Assembly (NCBI RefSeq): GCF_003332275.1
Contig: NZ_QOVA01000005.1
Coordinates: forward strand, 271,427 to 335,426
Source of the DNA: Edaphovirga cremea
GTDB lineage: Bacteria; Pseudomonadota; Gammaproteobacteria; Enterobacterales; Enterobacteriaceae
Length of the DNA: 64,000 bases
Reading direction: 5' to 3'
Of this stretch, positions 36,148 through 47,635 are shown piece by piece. Every line of letters begins with the position of its first letter. Positions within the stretch are counted from its first letter, which is position 1. The notes below the pieces were generated by a model, which had not been told where the DNA came from, made no database searches, and saw nothing but the letters and a program-made list of their open reading frames with translations. Both the position numbers and the translations under genes were made by a program.

Positions 36148-37269
36148 TTACTTGTCCAGCATATTGATCATGATGCGATTACTCTCGTCCATCATGGCGG
36201 CTTTGGCGCGTATTTTCGCTTCCAACTGGTCAATCATCTGTTCGTTGTCGAAACGCTCTTTCTGGCGCACGCCATCTTGATAGAAGCCGCTTTTATTGTG
36301 GCCACCCGTGACACCCAGCGTAGAGACCAAAGCCTCGCCCGGGCCGTTGACCACACAACCGATAATCGAAACATCCATCGGGGTAATGATATCTTCCAGA
36401 CGCTGTTCGAGCGCATTGACCGTACCAATCACGTCGAATTCCTGACGTGAACAGGTTGGGCAAGCGATGAAATTGATCCCGCGCGCCCGGATGCGCAATG
36501 ACTTGAGGATATCAAATCCGACTTTCACTTCTTCGACCGGATCGGCTGCCAGCGAAATACGCAGCGTGTCACCGATCCCTTCAGAAAGCAGCATACCCAG
36601 CCCAACGGCTGATTTCACCGCACCCGCTCGCGCACCACCGGCTTCGGTGATACCGAGATGCAGTGGCTGATCGATACGGGAGGCCAGCAGGCGATAGGAC
36701 TGCACGGCCAAAAATACGTCCGAGGCTTTAACGCTCACCTTGAATTGATCAAAATTCAGACGATCGAGAATATCGACGTGACGCATCGCGGATTCAAGCA
36801 GTGCTTCCGGCGTGGGTTCGCCATACTTTTCCTGGATATCTTTCTCCAGGGAGCCGCCGTTGATGCCGATACGGATAGGAATATTTTTATCGCGGGCACA
36901 ATCCACCACCGAGCGGATACGGGATTCGTTACCGATATTCCCCGGATTGATACGCAGACAGTCAACGCCGTATTCAGCAACTTGCAGCGCTATACGGTAA
37001 TCGAAGTGGATATCGGCAACCAAAGGCACATTGACCTGCTGTTTTATCAGCTTGAATGCCTCTGCCGCATCCATGGTAGGAACGGATACACGGACAATAT
37101 CCACGCCAACCCTTTCAAGGGCTTTAATCTGCTGGACGGTAGCGTCAACATCGGTGGTACGGGTGTTGGTCATCGACTGCACGGCAATCGGCGCACCATC
37201 ACCTATAGGCACCTTACCAACGTAAATCCGGGTTGATTTGCGGCGGTTAATGGGTGCTTGATTATGCAT
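36148..37269 (-). CDS. ispG: 4-hydroxy-3-methylbut-2-enyl diphosphate synthase
   Basis: The protein has 373 residues against 372 in E. coli. It has the N-terminal TIM-barrel ([34 protein letters not shown]) and the C-terminal Fe-S domain with the Cys ligands in [11 protein letters not shown] (about 270-273) and in [11 protein letters not shown] (about 305). The [4Fe-4S] enzyme carries out the penultimate step of the MEP isoprenoid pathway. The cluster would be delivered by the Isc machinery encoded 6 kb further right. The gene is 44 bp after rodZ, with the same orientation and order as in E. coli. Confidence 0.98.
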   Translation of the reverse strand: MHNQAPINRRKSTRIYVGKVPIGDGAPIAVQSMTNTRTTDVDATVQQIKALERVGVDIVRVSVPTMDAAEAFKLIKQQVNVPLVADIHFDYRIALQVAEYGVDCLRINPGNIGNESRIRSVVDCARDKNIPIRIGINGGSLEKDIQEKYGEPTPEALLESAMRHVDILDRLNFDQFKVSVKASDVFLAVQSYRLLASRIDQPLHLGITEAGGARAGAVKSAVGLGMLLSEGIGDTLRISLAADPVEEVKVGFDILKSLRIRARGINFIACPTCSRQEFDVIGTVNALEQRLEDIITPMDVSIIGCVVNGPGEALVSTLGVTGGHNKSGFYQDGVRQKERFDNEQMIDQLEAKIRAKAAMMDESNRIMINMLDK

Positions 37270-37313
37270 TTCTTTGCTCTCCTTGCTGCTGTCTGCCTGA
37301 TGTTGAATACACG

Positions 37314-38288
37314 TTATTCAGCAGTCAGTGTCAGGCGAGCAACACGGTTTGTTTTTATGAACTGGCTTAAATCTACCGGTTTACCCTGGAACTGAATATC
37401 GACCGCACCTGGCGCGCCAATTTTCAGTTTAAACGGTGCCGTACCATCAAGATTCAATGTGGCACCGCCTTTCTGGATACCACTGAACAACGTTTTGCCC
37501 GCAGCATCGTCAACCTGTAACCAACAATCCGCCCTGAATTTCATTTGCAGCGCATGTGAGTTTGAGGCCGAAATCTCAGCGCTCCCGGTTGGCAATTGCG
37601 CCGATGGTGATACTGCCGCCGCCGTTGCCGGTTGGCTGGTAGAAACAGCAGCCGGTGCCTGAGCAACGGGTGCTGGCACGGTCGCAGGATCAGCGGCTGG
37701 CGCGGAAAGCGCCGGGACACTGTTACTGCTGGTTCCAGCGCTACCTGAATCTCCCATTGCCGACGAGGAGTCCGGCGTTACGGCATCATCACCGTTCAAG
37801 GGTATGGACTGCGGGTCGCTCTGGGAAAGCTGCGCCGAGGACTGATCTGCCATCGTCACAATTTCCTGCTGCTGCGCCTGATGGTTTTGCCACCACCATG
37901 CACCCGTCAGGCCAATCACTACAAAGACGATCAACCAGGTAAAGCCCATCAGCCAGCCATCACGCTTCTTGCGTGATTTACCCAGCGAAAAGCTCTGCAT
38001 TGGTGCGACTTTTGCAGCTTTAATCGGTGCCTGTTTCGCCAACAGCGGCAGTAATTCCTCCTCAGGAAGATGTACCAGCTTGGCGTAAGATCGTATGTAA
38101 CCACGAAGAAACGTAGAGGCCAAATCAGCTGGCGTATTGTTTTCTTCAATCTGGCGTACCGTGGACAGTTTCAGACACAGGCGTTCGGCAACAGCCTGCT
38201 GGCTGAGGCCTAACTGTTCACGGGCTTGACGCAGGCGGTCACCTGTCGTCGTTGAAACATTTGGTTCTTGAGAGGCTTCAGTATTCAT
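37314..38288 (-). CDS. rodZ: Cytoskeleton protein RodZ
   Basis: The protein has 324 residues. The N-terminal helix-turn-helix ([20 protein letters not shown], then [13 protein letters not shown], about 18-60) binds MreB in the cytosol. A membrane helix lies at about 115-134 ([19 protein letters not shown]). A long Ser/Ala/Pro/Thr-rich periplasmic linker (about 140-240) leads to the C-terminal beta domain ([20 protein letters not shown] and following). It keeps rod shape with MreB and PBP2. The start overlaps the end of pilW by 11 bp. The linker is low-complexity and differs between species. Confidence 0.95.
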   Translation of the reverse strand: MNTEASQEPNVSTTTGDRLRQAREQLGLSQQAVAERLCLKLSTVRQIEENNTPADLASTFLRGYIRSYAKLVHLPEEELLPLLAKQAPIKAAKVAPMQSFSLGKSRKKRDGWLMGFTWLIVFVVIGLTGAWWWQNHQAQQQEIVTMADQSSAQLSQSDPQSIPLNGDDAVTPDSSSAMGDSGSAGTSSNSVPALSAPAADPATVPAPVAQAPAAVSTSQPATAAAVSPSAQLPTGSAEISASNSHALQMKFRADCWLQVDDAAGKTLFSGIQKGGATLNLDGTAPFKLKIGAPGAVDIQFQGKPVDLSQFIKTNRVARLTLTAE

Positions 38289-39060
38289 TAGCTAAGAACT
38301 GCTGGTACTGTTTGGATTGTGGAAAACTTCGCGCCAACTGCTTGCCATAACGATCAACGTTATTCTGGCGGTCTGCCAGCGCGGCGAAACGAATCTGTAA
38401 CCATAAGCTTTCGGCACTCGCCGGAAGAATATGTTGGTAAACATCCAGTAAAACTTGCGCCTGAGCGCGATTCCCTTCTCCAAATTGCCTTTCAGCTTCA
38501 GCAATCAACGCAGCTCCCTTGTCTGGATCATACTTAAGGGCCCGACCCAGGAGAACTTTTGCTTCATCGTTCTGATTGGCTTTCAGAAAACAGTAGCCTG
38601 CATTTTCCAGACTGTCTGCAACCTGTCCGTAATCAGGCACCAGCGCGGCTGCGCTAAACTGCTGTTGCGCCGATACATACTGCCCTAAACTACACAAAAA
38701 CGCACCGTAATTATTCATTACCGTACCATTTTGCGGAGCCAATTTCAGAGCCTGCTGATAACGCTTCTCTGCGGCGGCATTTTCACCGACGCGTTGCTCG
38801 TAAAGCGCCATGCCAAGTTGGGTCCGATAGTCCTGTGGTGCGCTGTCCACCGCCTTTTCAAGATTCTCGCGCGCCGCATTCAAATCACCACGGGCAAGGT
38901 AGTCAAGCCCGAGCTGCAAACGCGTTTGCGACGAACCCACCTCGGCGGATTGCTCCTCCTTTGACGGTCCTGAACACCCCGCCAGCAGACCGATGGTCAG
39001 GCCAGCAAGCAGTGTCATCTTCCACAGTGCTTTTATCTTCCACAGTACGTTCAGCTTCAT
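38278..39060 (-). CDS. pilW: Type IV pilus biogenesis/stability lipoprotein PilW (PilF)
   Basis: The protein has 260 residues. The lipobox LLAGC places the lipidated Cys at position 29, followed by a charged linker. The mature part consists of about six TPR motifs ([60 protein letters not shown]). The family helps assemble the PilQ secretin at the outer membrane. No other pilus gene is in the window. It lies between rlmN and rodZ and overlaps rodZ by 11 bp. The same arrangement is known from Pectobacterium and Yersinia relatives, while E. coli has yfgA (rodZ) next to rlmN. Confidence 0.88.
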   Translation of the reverse strand: MKLNVLWKIKALWKMTLLAGLTIGLLAGCSGPSKEEQSAEVGSSQTRLQLGLDYLARGDLNAARENLEKAVDSAPQDYRTQLGMALYEQRVGENAAAEKRYQQALKLAPQNGTVMNNYGAFLCSLGQYVSAQQQFSAAALVPDYGQVADSLENAGYCFLKANQNDEAKVLLGRALKYDPDKGAALIAEAERQFGEGNRAQAQVLLDVYQHILPASAESLWLQIRFAALADRQNNVDRYGKQLARSFPQSKQYQQFLANEY

Positions 39061-39208
39061 GCGTGTTCCATTTTCCCTGTCATCTCAGGCCTGCGCTTAA
39101 CGCCCGCCCCTGCCAGTTCCGCATTGGTTATGACTTTATGTTATCGCATTCGGCAATGGCTTACCGTGAATGTAACGCCATGTCAGATAACATAAAATCG
39201 CTCTGGAA

Positions 39209-40423
39209 TCAGACCGTCTTGATGGCGATTGACTCCCCGGCCATTTTCTTTTTCAACGTACGCTTGGTGCGATCAATCACTTCACCTGCCAACTGACCAC
39301 AGGCAGCATCAATATCATCGCCACGGGTTTTACGTACAATCGTCGTAAAACCATAGTCCATCAGGACTTTGGAGAAACGATCAACGCGACTATTGGAACT
39401 GCGGCCATACGGCGCACCCGGGAAGGGGTTCCATGGAATCAGGTTGATTTTGCACGGCGTATTTTTCAAACGCTCCGCCAATTCATGCGCATGCTCGGTT
39501 CCGTCATTGACGTGATCAAGCATAACGTACTCCACGGTAACCCGTCCCTGATTCGCTTTCGATTTTTCGATGTAACGCGAAACAGCCGCGAGAAACATGT
39601 CGATGTTGTACTTTTTATTGATAGGTACGATCTCATCGCGAATGGTGTCGTTCGGTGCGTGCAGGGAAATTGCCAGTGCAACGTCAATCATGTCGCCCAG
39701 TTTATCCAGTGCCGGAACCACACCCGACGTCGACAGCGTAACGCGGCGCTTGGACAGGCCAAACCCGAAATCATCAAGCATGATTTCCATCGCAGGAACC
39801 ACGTTGGTGAGGTTCAGCAACGGCTCGCCCATCCCCATCATCACAACGTTGGTGATCGGGCGCTGACCGGTCACCTTGATGGCGCCGATAATTTTCGCGG
39901 CGCGCCAGACCTGGCCGATGATTTCAGAAACGCGTAAATTGCGGTTGAAGCCCTGTTGGGCCGTCGAACAGAATTTGCACTCCAGCGCACAGCCCACCTG
40001 GGAAGAGACGCACAGCGTGGCGCGATCCTCTTCCGGGATATAGACCGTTTCTACCTGCTGGTCACCGACCTGGATGGCCCACTTGATGGTGCCATCCGCC
40101 GAGCGCTGCTCTTCAACCACTTCCGGTGCGCGGATTTCGGCGATCTGCTGCAATTTCCCGCGCAGCACTTTGTTGATATCGGTCATCTGCTCGAAATCGT
40201 CACAGCAGTAATGATACATCCATTTCATGACCTGATCGGCACGGAACGGTTTTTCGCCCAGTTTGGCAAAAAACTCGCGCAGTTGCTGGCGGTTCAGATC
40301 GAGAAGGTTAATTTTTTCGACAGCCGGTTTGACCGACTGAACGGCTGCGGCAGATTCCGGGTGCGTTCCACACGCTGTTTGATTTTCAGACACGGTTTGC
40401 TCAGAAGCAGTTGATTCTAACAT
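39209..40423 (-). CDS. rlmN: Dual-specificity RNA (23S rRNA/tRNA) methyltransferase RlmN
   Basis: The protein has 404 residues against 384 in E. coli. The extra residues are in the N-terminus ([20 protein letters not shown]). The radical-SAM motif [11 protein letters not shown] gives the CxxxCxxC cluster ligands (about 145-152). GMGEPLLN and the conserved Cys near the C-terminus in [13 protein letters not shown] complete the methylation machinery. It makes m2A at 23S rRNA A2503 and tRNA A37. The start at 40423 is supported by its position; a later ATG is not favoured because the N-terminal domain begins at about residue 38 ([16 protein letters not shown]). Confidence 0.97.
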   Translation of the reverse strand: MLESTASEQTVSENQTACGTHPESAAAVQSVKPAVEKINLLDLNRQQLREFFAKLGEKPFRADQVMKWMYHYCCDDFEQMTDINKVLRGKLQQIAEIRAPEVVEEQRSADGTIKWAIQVGDQQVETVYIPEEDRATLCVSSQVGCALECKFCSTAQQGFNRNLRVSEIIGQVWRAAKIIGAIKVTGQRPITNVVMMGMGEPLLNLTNVVPAMEIMLDDFGFGLSKRRVTLSTSGVVPALDKLGDMIDVALAISLHAPNDTIRDEIVPINKKYNIDMFLAAVSRYIEKSKANQGRVTVEYVMLDHVNDGTEHAHELAERLKNTPCKINLIPWNPFPGAPYGRSSNSRVDRFSKVLMDYGFTTIVRKTRGDDIDAACGQLAGEVIDRTKRTLKKKMAGESIAIKTV

Positions 40424-40505
40424 GATGATTTAGCGGCCTCGTTGTTACACTTTATGGCTCAAAGGAAGTGCATGGCGCGGAAAATCCGGCCAATGCGGTA
40501 AAACA

Positions 40506-40539
40506 TGCGCCCCGGCGAGACAAGCTCAGACGGGGCGCA
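40506..40539. terminator. GC-rich hairpin between ndk and rlmN
   Basis: GCGCCCCG (40507-40514) and CGGGGCGC (40531-40538) form an 8-bp perfect stem with a 16-base loop. It lies about 100 bp after the ndk stop and 84 bp before the rlmN start on the minus strand. No strong T-tract follows, so termination would be partial. Confidence 0.5.
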
Positions 40540-40638
40540 GTATTGTACAAACTTCAGGGCAGCGTTGCTATGACTTGACGCCAACGGCGTCACATTTATT
40601 GTTTCAGCAGATTAATGATTCTACCCCGATGCATATTC

Positions 40639-41070
40639 TTAACGAGTACGTGGGCACAGCTCATTTTCAGTAAAGAAATAGGCAATTTCACGTTGCGCTG
40701 ATTCGACTGCATCTGATCCGTGAACCGCATTCTCTGTGAAGCTGTCTGCATAATCAGCACGCAGGGTGCCAGCCAATGCGTTAGCCGGGTTGGTTGCACC
40801 CATGATGTCACGGTTGCGCTGAACCGCGTTTTCCGCTTCCAGTACTTGCAGCATGATCGGGCCAGACGTCATAAATTCGACCAGACCGTTAAAGAAAGGT
40901 TTGCCTTCATGTTCTGCGTAGAAGCCTTCCGCCTGCTCACGGGTCAGGTGAACCATTTTTGATGCAATGATTTTAAAGCCAGCGTTTTCGAAACGGGCAT
41001 AGATAGCGCCAATTGCGTTTTTAGCGACGGCGTTAGGTTTGATCATGGAGAAAGTACGTTCGATGGTCAT
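40639..41070 (-). CDS. ndk: Nucleoside diphosphate kinase
   Basis: The protein has 143 residues. The family signature with the catalytic His is in [19 protein letters not shown] (His about 117-118), and the N-terminus [18 protein letters not shown] is canonical. It exchanges the gamma phosphate between nucleoside triphosphates and diphosphates in the cytosol and forms tetramers. It is a single gene between sseB and rlmN, as in E. coli. The segment [19 protein letters not shown] is conserved. Confidence 0.97.
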   Translation of the reverse strand: MTIERTFSMIKPNAVAKNAIGAIYARFENAGFKIIASKMVHLTREQAEGFYAEHEGKPFFNGLVEFMTSGPIMLQVLEAENAVQRNRDIMGATNPANALAGTLRADYADSFTENAVHGSDAVESAQREIAYFFTENELCPRTR

Positions 41071-41307
41071 TGAGGCCTCTGTCTGTTTTTTTGGTTAGGC
41101 TGGGTTAATGAAATGTTATGCCCGCCGGTTAAAATGGCGCAGATTATAGGTGGGACAACGCCGCTTGCCTACCTGAAAAGCAACATTTCATTAAAATAAT
41201 GCGATCCAATTCCCTACTTATTGCACACAAGTCACATTTTCCATAAAAAAAGCGGCTAATCCAGTCTAAAACTAACTACTGCTATTGCGTGCACCGCTCG
41301 CCGTAGC

Positions 41308-42141
41308 TTACGCCGTCCCGGACGAAGGGATAATATTGCGCAACCAACCGCCCCATTTACGCTGGTAGAAAGGCTGCGTATGGCTGATCAGATAATGGCT
41401 GATGCCGCGTTCGGAATCTGACACCACACAGAAATCGACCGGTTCATCATTCGGTGCCGTTTCACTGGCGACGCTGCCCGCTTCATGAATCAACATCTCG
41501 ATTTCCTGCGGCGTGCCGTCTACTTCCAGCCCGATCAGCAGATTCGGTTTTTCATCAACTGACTTGTCATGCATCAATGCGAGGAATGCGCGGCGTACCG
41601 GTTTGCGCTGGCTGAACAACGTGGTCAGCGCGTCGATCATCGCCGATGGATACTCTTCTGGCTGACCCAGCAGTAACTGCGTGTCCTGCTCAACGACTTT
41701 TTCAACCGGTTTACTGAGTCCGCCCTCACGCAGCAACAGTGCCACTTCTTCCGGGAAGAACTCTTTGCCGTATTCAGATTTAGGATTGAGGAACAGATCC
41801 GCTCCCGCCGTCATTTCAAATAGCGTTCTGGCTGGCATCGCCACAAAGGGTTGCTCTTCCTCAATCACCTTCTGCAGGACTTCAACGGACGAGAAAAAAG
41901 GAATGGTGCGCGTGCCGTCCTGTTTTTCCCAAAGCTGGAGATTAACCTGACTGCCCGCGTCGAGCGTAATCTCACCGTCCTGCTCTTTCTGACCGGAATC
42001 ACCGAGTACCAGCACTGTGGCATCCAGCAAGGCACGGAAGAATGCCGGTCGATGCGCCGGTTCGGAAACAGCCAGTTTCAGCAGACGCTCCAGCTCATTT
42101 TCGCTGCCGTCATCGCTGGAATGCGGGGGTGAGATACTCAT
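41308..42141 (-). CDS. sseB: Enhanced serine sensitivity protein SseB
   Basis: The protein has 277 residues against about 258 in E. coli. The family is visible in the N-terminus (ENELERLLKLAVSEPAHRPA), the central PFFSSVEVLQKVIEEEQPFV and MPARTLFEMTAGADLFLNP, and the C-terminal domain with RRAFLALMHD and LIGLEVDGTPQEIEMLIHEA. It shares the SseB and T3SS-like Pfam patterns. The cellular role is poorly known; in E. coli overexpression gave serine sensitivity. It lies between ndk and pepB, the conserved position. No signal peptide is seen. The C-terminus is long and ends in a proline/serine tail. Confidence 0.9.
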   Translation of the reverse strand: MSISPPHSSDDGSENELERLLKLAVSEPAHRPAFFRALLDATVLVLGDSGQKEQDGEITLDAGSQVNLQLWEKQDGTRTIPFFSSVEVLQKVIEEEQPFVAMPARTLFEMTAGADLFLNPKSEYGKEFFPEEVALLLREGGLSKPVEKVVEQDTQLLLGQPEEYPSAMIDALTTLFSQRKPVRRAFLALMHDKSVDEKPNLLIGLEVDGTPQEIEMLIHEAGSVASETAPNDEPVDFCVVSDSERGISHYLISHTQPFYQRKWGGWLRNIIPSSGTA

Positions 42142-42216
42142 GGGATACTCCAGTGAACATAATTCATTTCAGTTCAAATCAGAAAGGGCATCCAGAAAGG
42201 ATGCCCGGTAGTGTCA

Positions 42217-43512
42217 TTATTTTGCTTTTGCCAACAACAGATTGGCAATGGTACGCACACCCAGTCCGGTTGCGCCCGCAGACCACTGATCCACGGCTCC
42301 CTTGCGGTAGGTGGCAGAACAGTCGATGTGCAACCAGCCTTGCTGATAATTTTTCACGAAATGCGACAGGAATGCCGCTGCCGTGCTGGCTCCCGCCGTA
42401 TGGCTTGGACTGGCAATGTTATTCAGCTCAGCAAAGTTGGACGGCAATTGGCTGCGGTGGAATTCAGCCAGCGGCAAACGCCAGAACGGCTCTTGCTCAC
42501 TTTCAGCACTTTCCAGCAACTCTTTCGCCAGTGCATCGTCAAAGCTGAACAGCGCATGGTAATCGTTGCCCAGAGCGGTTTTCGCTGCGCCAGTCAACGT
42601 GGCGCAGTCGATGATCAACGCAGGATTCTGCTCGGACGCATCGATCAGGCCATCGGCCAGCACCAGACGCCCTTCCGCATCGGTATTCATGACTTCAACG
42701 GTTTTGCCGTTGCGGTAACGAATGATGTCACCCAGTTTAAACGCGTTGCCGCTGACCATGTTATCGGCGCAGCAGAGATAGAGTTTGACGCGTTGTTGCA
42801 GGCCACGCGCCGCTGCCAGGGCCAGTGCGCCCGTTAAGGTGGCGGCACCGCCCATATCGGATTTCATCGAATCCATTGAGCTGCCTGGCTTCAGGCTATA
42901 ACCGCCGCTATCAAAGGTGATGCCCTTGCCGACCAGGCAGGCAAATATCGGTGCATCGGGATTGCCGGTCGGGTTGAAGTCCAGCGCCAGCAATACTGGC
43001 TGACGATCGGAACCACGGCCAACGGTGTGGATACCGGCGTATTTCTGCTCGCGCAGATCTTCACCTTTGGTGATGCGATAGGAAACGGCATCGCAGCCAA
43101 CAGCACACATCAGATCCACCGCGCGGGAAGCCAATGCCTCAGGCCCCAACTCTTCTGCGGGCAAATTGATGGTGTTGCGTACCCAATCGATGATCTTCAG
43201 GCGTTGATCCAATTCGGCGCGATCGCTGTCTGATAGCGTTGGCCACTGCACTTCACGTTGCCCTTTCGGCCCACGGAAACCCTGCCAGAACGCCCAGGTG
43301 TTTTCCAGATCCCAGCCTTCGCCGTCCAGTTTCACCTTCTTGATGCCTTGTCCATCAATACGGCGCGCAGCACGTTGCACCGCTGTACGCTGATCTTTTT
43401 CTTGCAGATGGATAGTGATGCCTTCGTTATTGGTGCTAATGAGGGCTTTCTCGCCCCAGCGTGCATCAGCAGGATTGTGCGAAAGCGATACTGCCATTAC
43501 TTCGGATGTCAT
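42217..43512 (-). CDS. pepB: Peptidase B (leucyl aminopeptidase family M17)
   Basis: The protein has 431 residues against 427 in E. coli. The M17 signature [14 protein letters not shown] (about 285) gives two zinc or manganese ligands, and the Lys/Asp/Asp ligand region is [20 protein letters not shown] (about 195). It cleaves N-terminal residues from peptides in the cytosol as a hexamer. The start [20 protein letters not shown] follows a GGAG site. It is downstream of the isc operon after a 149-bp gap, as in E. coli. Confidence 0.95.
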   Translation of the reverse strand: MTSEVMAVSLSHNPADARWGEKALISTNNEGITIHLQEKDQRTAVQRAARRIDGQGIKKVKLDGEGWDLENTWAFWQGFRGPKGQREVQWPTLSDSDRAELDQRLKIIDWVRNTINLPAEELGPEALASRAVDLMCAVGCDAVSYRITKGEDLREQKYAGIHTVGRGSDRQPVLLALDFNPTGNPDAPIFACLVGKGITFDSGGYSLKPGSSMDSMKSDMGGAATLTGALALAAARGLQQRVKLYLCCADNMVSGNAFKLGDIIRYRNGKTVEVMNTDAEGRLVLADGLIDASEQNPALIIDCATLTGAAKTALGNDYHALFSFDDALAKELLESAESEQEPFWRLPLAEFHRSQLPSNFAELNNIASPSHTAGASTAAAFLSHFVKNYQQGWLHIDCSATYRKGAVDQWSAGATGLGVRTIANLLLAKAK

Positions 43513-43661
43513 TGCGTAACTCCTGATTGTTCTTCTCTTTTGTCAGGGTATGAACCGGTGCAGGTAAACCGGCCTCATAAAAAGCGGCTGACTTATACCC
43601 TGCATCTTCAAGAGCAAGGGTATATAAAATTGGGGCCACCCTCAGGTAGCCCGTCCACTCT

Positions 43662-43862
43662 TCATTCCGCTTCATCTAACCAGACTAGCAGGATTGCTTC
43701 CAGAATTTTCTCGTTCGATCCCTGCGGATCGTCTTCAAACTCTTTCAGATCGCAAATCCACTGGTGCATATCAGTAAAACGCACGGTCTTGGGATCAAGA
43801 TCCGGGAACTGATCGTACAGCGCTTCACCAATCTCGCGGGTATCGCTCCATTTCAGGCTCAT
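43662..43862 (-). CDS. iscX: Fe-S assembly protein IscX
   Basis: The 66-aa protein starts [20 protein letters not shown] and has the conserved acidic pattern ([20 protein letters not shown], then [17 protein letters not shown]). It binds iron and IscS and regulates cluster assembly as a possible iron donor or adaptor. It is the last gene of the isc operon, 12 bp after fdx. Size and sequence match the E. coli protein (66 aa). Confidence 0.97.
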   Translation of the reverse strand: MSLKWSDTREIGEALYDQFPDLDPKTVRFTDMHQWICDLKEFEDDPQGSNEKILEAILLVWLDEAE

Positions 43863-43874
43863 GCAGGCTCCTAA

Positions 43875-44210
43875 TTAATGTTCACGCGCGTGGTTGATGG
43901 TATAGCGTGGAATTTCGATGACCAGATCTTCATCAGTCACCCGAGCCTGACAACCGAGGCGGCTATCCGGCTCCAGTCCCCAGGCTTTATCCAGCATGTC
44001 ATCTTCATCTTCTGTGCTTTCAGCCAGTGAATCAAATCCTTCCCGCACGATGCAGTGGCACGTGGTGCAGGCGCAGGATTTCTCACAGGCGTGCTCAATC
44101 TCAATTCCATTACGCAGGGCAACATCCAGAATGGATTCCCCTTTTTCAGCGTCCAGCACTGCGCCATCCGGGCAAAGATCACGATGGGGCAAAAATACTA
44201 TTTTAGGCAT
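43875..44210 (-). CDS. fdx: [2Fe-2S] ferredoxin of the Isc system
   Basis: The 111-aa protein has the adrenodoxin-type cluster motif [12 protein letters not shown] (Cys ligands at about 42, 48 and 51), with the fourth Cys in SRLGCQARV (about 87). It supplies electrons for cluster formation on IscU. It is placed between hscA (2 bp) and iscX (12 bp). The N-terminus [20 protein letters not shown] is the same as in E. coli. Confidence 0.97.
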   Translation of the reverse strand: MPKIVFLPHRDLCPDGAVLDAEKGESILDVALRNGIEIEHACEKSCACTTCHCIVREGFDSLAESTEDEDDMLDKAWGLEPDSRLGCQARVTDEDLVIEIPRYTINHAREH

Positions 44211-44212
44211 TA

Positions 44213-46063
44213 TTAGACCTCGTCCACAGAATGGCCTGCCAGCGCCTGGCGGATAGAATTATCCATGCGGCGTGCGGCAAATTCCTGGGTTTGTTCATCG
44301 ACATGTTTGATTGCTTCTTCAATAGCGGCAGGATCTTCGCCCTGCATCGCGTGTTGTAACGCCGCGACTGCCAGCGTTATCGCATCACTCTCTTCTTTAC
44401 TCAGCAGCGCAGCATCTTCAGCCAGTGCACCTTGCAGGCTTTCCAAAACCCGTGCCGCATCGACACGCTGTTCCGCAAGCCGACGGGCAGTGATATCGCC
44501 ACTGGCATGGGTCATTGAGTCTTTAATCATATGGGCGATCTCATTATCTGACAGCCCGTAGGAGGGTTTGACCTGAATTGAAGCCTCAACGCCGGTGGAT
44601 TTCTCCATGGCCGTCACGCTAAGCAAACCGTCTGCATCGACCTGGAATGTCACCCGGATATGCGCGCCACCCGCAGGCAATGGCGGTAAACCGCGCAGCG
44701 TGAAGCGCGCCAGCGAACGGCAATCCTGCACCAATTCCCGCTCACCTTGCAGCACGTGAATCATCATCGCGCTCTGACCATCTTTGAAAGTGGTGAACTC
44801 TTGCGCACGCGCCACAGGAATGGTGGTATTACGCGGAATGACTTTTTCGACCAGGCTGCCCATGGTTTCCAGACCCAGTGACAGCGGGATAACATCCAGC
44901 AGCAACATATCTGAATCGGGTTTGTTGCCTACCAGAATATCGGCCTGAATCGCTGCACCGATCGCCACGACTTTGTCGGGATCAATGGAGGTCAATGGCG
45001 TGCGGCCAAAGAACTCTCCAACCTGCGCACGCACTTGCGGTACGCGGGTTGATCCACCGACCATCACCACTTGCAGCACTTCTTCGGCAGTCACCCCGGC
45101 ATCTTTAAGAGCACGGCGACAGGCAAGCAACGTGCGTTTTACCAGCGCGGCAATCAGCGCATCAAATTGCTCACGGGTAATCTCACCCTGCCAGCCAGCG
45201 ACGTCGACTGTCACTGAGTCAGCATCACTGAGCGCGATTTTAGCGGCAATCGCGGCGTCAAGCAGTTGACGTTGCACGCCGTGATCGTGACGATCCGCCA
45301 CGCCAGCCTGTTCACGCAGCCAATCGGCCAGCAGGTGATCGAAGTCATCGCCGCCCAATGCTGAATCACCACCGGTTGCCAGAACTTCAAATACACCGCG
45401 GCTGAGGCGCAGGATCGAGATATCGAAAGTACCGCCGCCCAAGTCATAAACAGCAATCACCCCTTCCTGGCCGGAATCCAGACCGTAGGCAATGGCGGCA
45501 GCAGTAGGTTCATTCAGCAGGCGTAACACATGCAGCCCCGCAAACCGCGCGGCGTCTTTGGTGCCCTGCCGTTGGGCATCGTCAAAATAGGCCGGAACGG
45601 TAATGACCACGCCATCCAGATCCCCTTGCAGGGCAGACTGGGCGCGGGCAGCGAGGGTTTTGAGAATATCGGCTGACACCTGTACTGGATTGACCAATCC
45701 AGCGGCGGTGTGGATCAGCGGCAGACCGTTTTCACTGGCCTGAAAAGCGTAGGGCAGATTGGGATAACGCTGTTGAATATCAGCCAGCGAACGCCCCATC
45801 ATGCGTTTGATCGAACTGACGGTATTTGCCGGATCTTGCGCCGCCTGCTGACGGGCATTCCAACCAACGCTCAGGGCATCGGCCTGATAATGGACAACCG
45901 ACGGCAGCAAGTCGCGCCCTTCGGCGTCTGCCAGCGTTTCGGCCTGTCCACTGCGCACCGTTGCGACCAGTGAATTGGTGGTACCCAGATCGATGCCCAC
46001 CGCCAGCCGGCGTTGGTGCGGCGCAGCGCTGAGACCGGGCTCACTGATTTGTAATAAGGCCAT
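44213..46063 (-). CDS. hscA: Fe-S chaperone HscA (Hsp70 family)
   Basis: The protein has 616 residues, equal to E. coli. The Hsp70 ATPase domain is visible ([17 protein letters not shown] near residue 22, [39 protein letters not shown]). The substrate-binding domain contains [20 protein letters not shown]. Together with HscB it releases clusters from IscU. It is located 31 bp after hscB and followed closely by fdx. Confidence 0.98.
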   Translation of the reverse strand: MALLQISEPGLSAAPHQRRLAVGIDLGTTNSLVATVRSGQAETLADAEGRDLLPSVVHYQADALSVGWNARQQAAQDPANTVSSIKRMMGRSLADIQQRYPNLPYAFQASENGLPLIHTAAGLVNPVQVSADILKTLAARAQSALQGDLDGVVITVPAYFDDAQRQGTKDAARFAGLHVLRLLNEPTAAAIAYGLDSGQEGVIAVYDLGGGTFDISILRLSRGVFEVLATGGDSALGGDDFDHLLADWLREQAGVADRHDHGVQRQLLDAAIAAKIALSDADSVTVDVAGWQGEITREQFDALIAALVKRTLLACRRALKDAGVTAEEVLQVVMVGGSTRVPQVRAQVGEFFGRTPLTSIDPDKVVAIGAAIQADILVGNKPDSDMLLLDVIPLSLGLETMGSLVEKVIPRNTTIPVARAQEFTTFKDGQSAMMIHVLQGERELVQDCRSLARFTLRGLPPLPAGGAHIRVTFQVDADGLLSVTAMEKSTGVEASIQVKPSYGLSDNEIAHMIKDSMTHASGDITARRLAEQRVDAARVLESLQGALAEDAALLSKEESDAITLAVAALQHAMQGEDPAAIEEAIKHVDEQTQEFAARRMDNSIRQALAGHSVDEV

Positions 46064-46094
46064 AGAAAGCTTCCATCAAACAACAAATAGGTTC

Positions 46095-46613
46095 TTAAAA
46101 ACCCAGCAGCTTTTCTTCAAGTTGTTCAACCTGCTGCTGAAGTTTGTCGAGAAAACGCAGTTTGCGCACCGTATCGGCGGCCGCGATCCACGCCTCGTTA
46201 TCCAGCTCCTGCACCATTTGAGCAGTACGCTGGCGAGTCATGTCCGTCAGACGATCGACAAAGGCAATCAACGCATCGGCGGCATCGGCTTTACGCGAGA
46301 TCGCGTCCAGCTCTTCGCGCAATTCCAGTTGTTCCATCAGGAACGCGGTGTCACGCATCGTATGCTGTTCATTGCCCAAATCAAAACCGTGCAAAGATAA
46401 CATATACTCGGCGCGTTTTAACGGGTGCTTCAACGTTTGGTAGGCGTCGTTGATGGTGGCGGCCTGTTGCAGCGCCATCAAGCGTTCGCGTTCAGGTTTG
46501 GAAGCAAATCGATCGGGGTGGAACTGACGTTGCAGATCCTGATAGCGGGAAGCAAGAAGGCTGCCGTCCAGCGCATAGCGAACAGGCAGCCCGAATAAAG
46601 TAAAGTAATCCAT
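46095..46613 (-). CDS. hscB: Fe-S co-chaperone HscB (J protein)
   Basis: The 172-aa protein has an N-terminal J-domain with the HPD motif in [19 protein letters not shown] (about 32-34) and the helical IscU-binding C-terminal domain ([20 protein letters not shown]). It brings IscU to HscA and stimulates its ATPase. It follows iscA after a 121-bp gap with a hairpin at 46665-46688. Length matches E. coli (171). Confidence 0.97.
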   Translation of the reverse strand: MDYFTLFGLPVRYALDGSLLASRYQDLQRQFHPDRFASKPERERLMALQQAATINDAYQTLKHPLKRAEYMLSLHGFDLGNEQHTMRDTAFLMEQLELREELDAISRKADAADALIAFVDRLTDMTRQRTAQMVQELDNEAWIAAADTVRKLRFLDKLQQQVEQLEEKLLGF

Positions 46614-46664
46614 ACCGTGCTCTGGGAGTTTGCGTCATGAATGAGCTTGCCGCCTGATTCATTC

Positions 46665-46688
46665 CCTCTGCCAGTAAGCTGGCAGGGG
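46665..46688. terminator. Hairpin in the iscA-hscB intergenic region
   Basis: CTGCCAG (46668-46674) and CTGGCAG (46679-46685) form a stem extended by C/G pairs on both sides, with the loop TAAG. There is no T-tract, so it probably lowers downstream expression or stabilises the iscRSUA mRNA end rather than stopping transcription. Confidence 0.5.
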
Positions 46689-46734
46689 AGTCGTCGGCAA
46701 TGCGGAAAGTTCCCGATAGGAACACGATGGACTG

Positions 46735-47058
46735 TCAGACGTTGAAGCTTTCGCCGCAGCCACATTCGCTTGAAACGTTAGGGTTGTTGAACTTGAAACC
46801 TTCGTTCAACCCCTCTTTAACGAAATCGAGTTCTGTACCGTCAAGATAGACCAGGCTCTTTCCGTCGATAATCACCTTGACGCCTTTGTCTTCGAAAATG
46901 AGGTCATCATCATTAACATCATCAACAAATTCCAGCACATACGCCATTCCGGAACAGCCGGAGGTTCTGACCCCCAGACGCAGGCCCAAGCCTTTGCCCC
47001 GGTTATCCATAAATGCCCGGACACGCTGCGCAGCGCTGTCGCTCATGGTAATCGACAT
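46735..47058 (-). CDS. iscA: Fe-S carrier protein IscA
   Basis: The 107-aa protein has the A-type carrier Cys residues: one in [17 protein letters not shown] (about Cys35) and the pair in [11 protein letters not shown] at the C-terminus. It carries clusters to target enzymes. It lies in the isc operon after iscU, with a gap of 107 bp. The start [20 protein letters not shown] matches E. coli. Confidence 0.98.
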   Translation of the reverse strand: MSITMSDSAAQRVRAFMDNRGKGLGLRLGVRTSGCSGMAYVLEFVDDVNDDDLIFEDKGVKVIIDGKSLVYLDGTELDFVKEGLNEGFKFNNPNVSSECGCGESFNV

Positions 47059-47165
47059 ACAAAAACCTCTTGTTAACCCTTCGTATTTGAAGCTGCAGGG
47101 GCGATAGCTACATTCACTAACCTGCTGCCTGCATCTCCAGGTACTTTGGGTAATATATTATTCAG

Positions 47166-47552
47166 TTACTTGGCGCTACGCTTACTTTTGTAGTCAGCGA
47201 TCGCTGCTTTAATGGCATCTTCAGCCAGGATAGAGCAGTGAATCTTGACCGGTGGCAGCTCAAGTTCCTCGGCGATCTGGGTGTTTTTGATCGCTTCCGC
47301 CTGATCCAGGGACTTGCCTTTCATCCATTCGGTGACCAGCGAACTGGATGCGATGGCTGAACCACAACCATAAGTCTTGAAACGGGCGTCTTCAATGATA
47401 CCTTCATTGTTGACTTTGATCTGCAACTTCATTACGTCGCCACAAGCCGGTGCACCGACCATGCCGCTGCCGATGGTAGGATCTTCGCTGTCGAAAGATC
47501 CCACGTTGCGGGGGTTTTCATAATGGTCGATTACTTTTTCGCTATAAGCCAT
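47166..47552 (-). CDS. iscU: Fe-S scaffold protein IscU
   Basis: The 128-aa scaffold has the three conserved Cys: in VGAPACGDVMKL (about 37), in FKTYGCGSAIASSS (about 63) and in LPPVKIHCSILAEDAI (about 106), with the LPPVK motif that HscA binds. It receives sulfur from IscS and assembles [2Fe-2S]. It is 83 bp after iscS in the operon. Sequence and length match E. coli. Confidence 0.98.
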   Translation of the reverse strand: MAYSEKVIDHYENPRNVGSFDSEDPTIGSGMVGAPACGDVMKLQIKVNNEGIIEDARFKTYGCGSAIASSSLVTEWMKGKSLDQAEAIKNTQIAEELELPPVKIHCSILAEDAIKAAIADYKSKRSAK

Positions 47553-47635
47553 GGTATTGCTCCTGAATCCGTTTTATTCCCGCCACAGCGGGAAACACTA
47601 TTCGTTGTCTTTCGCAGAAGGAAAGTGACAACGAA

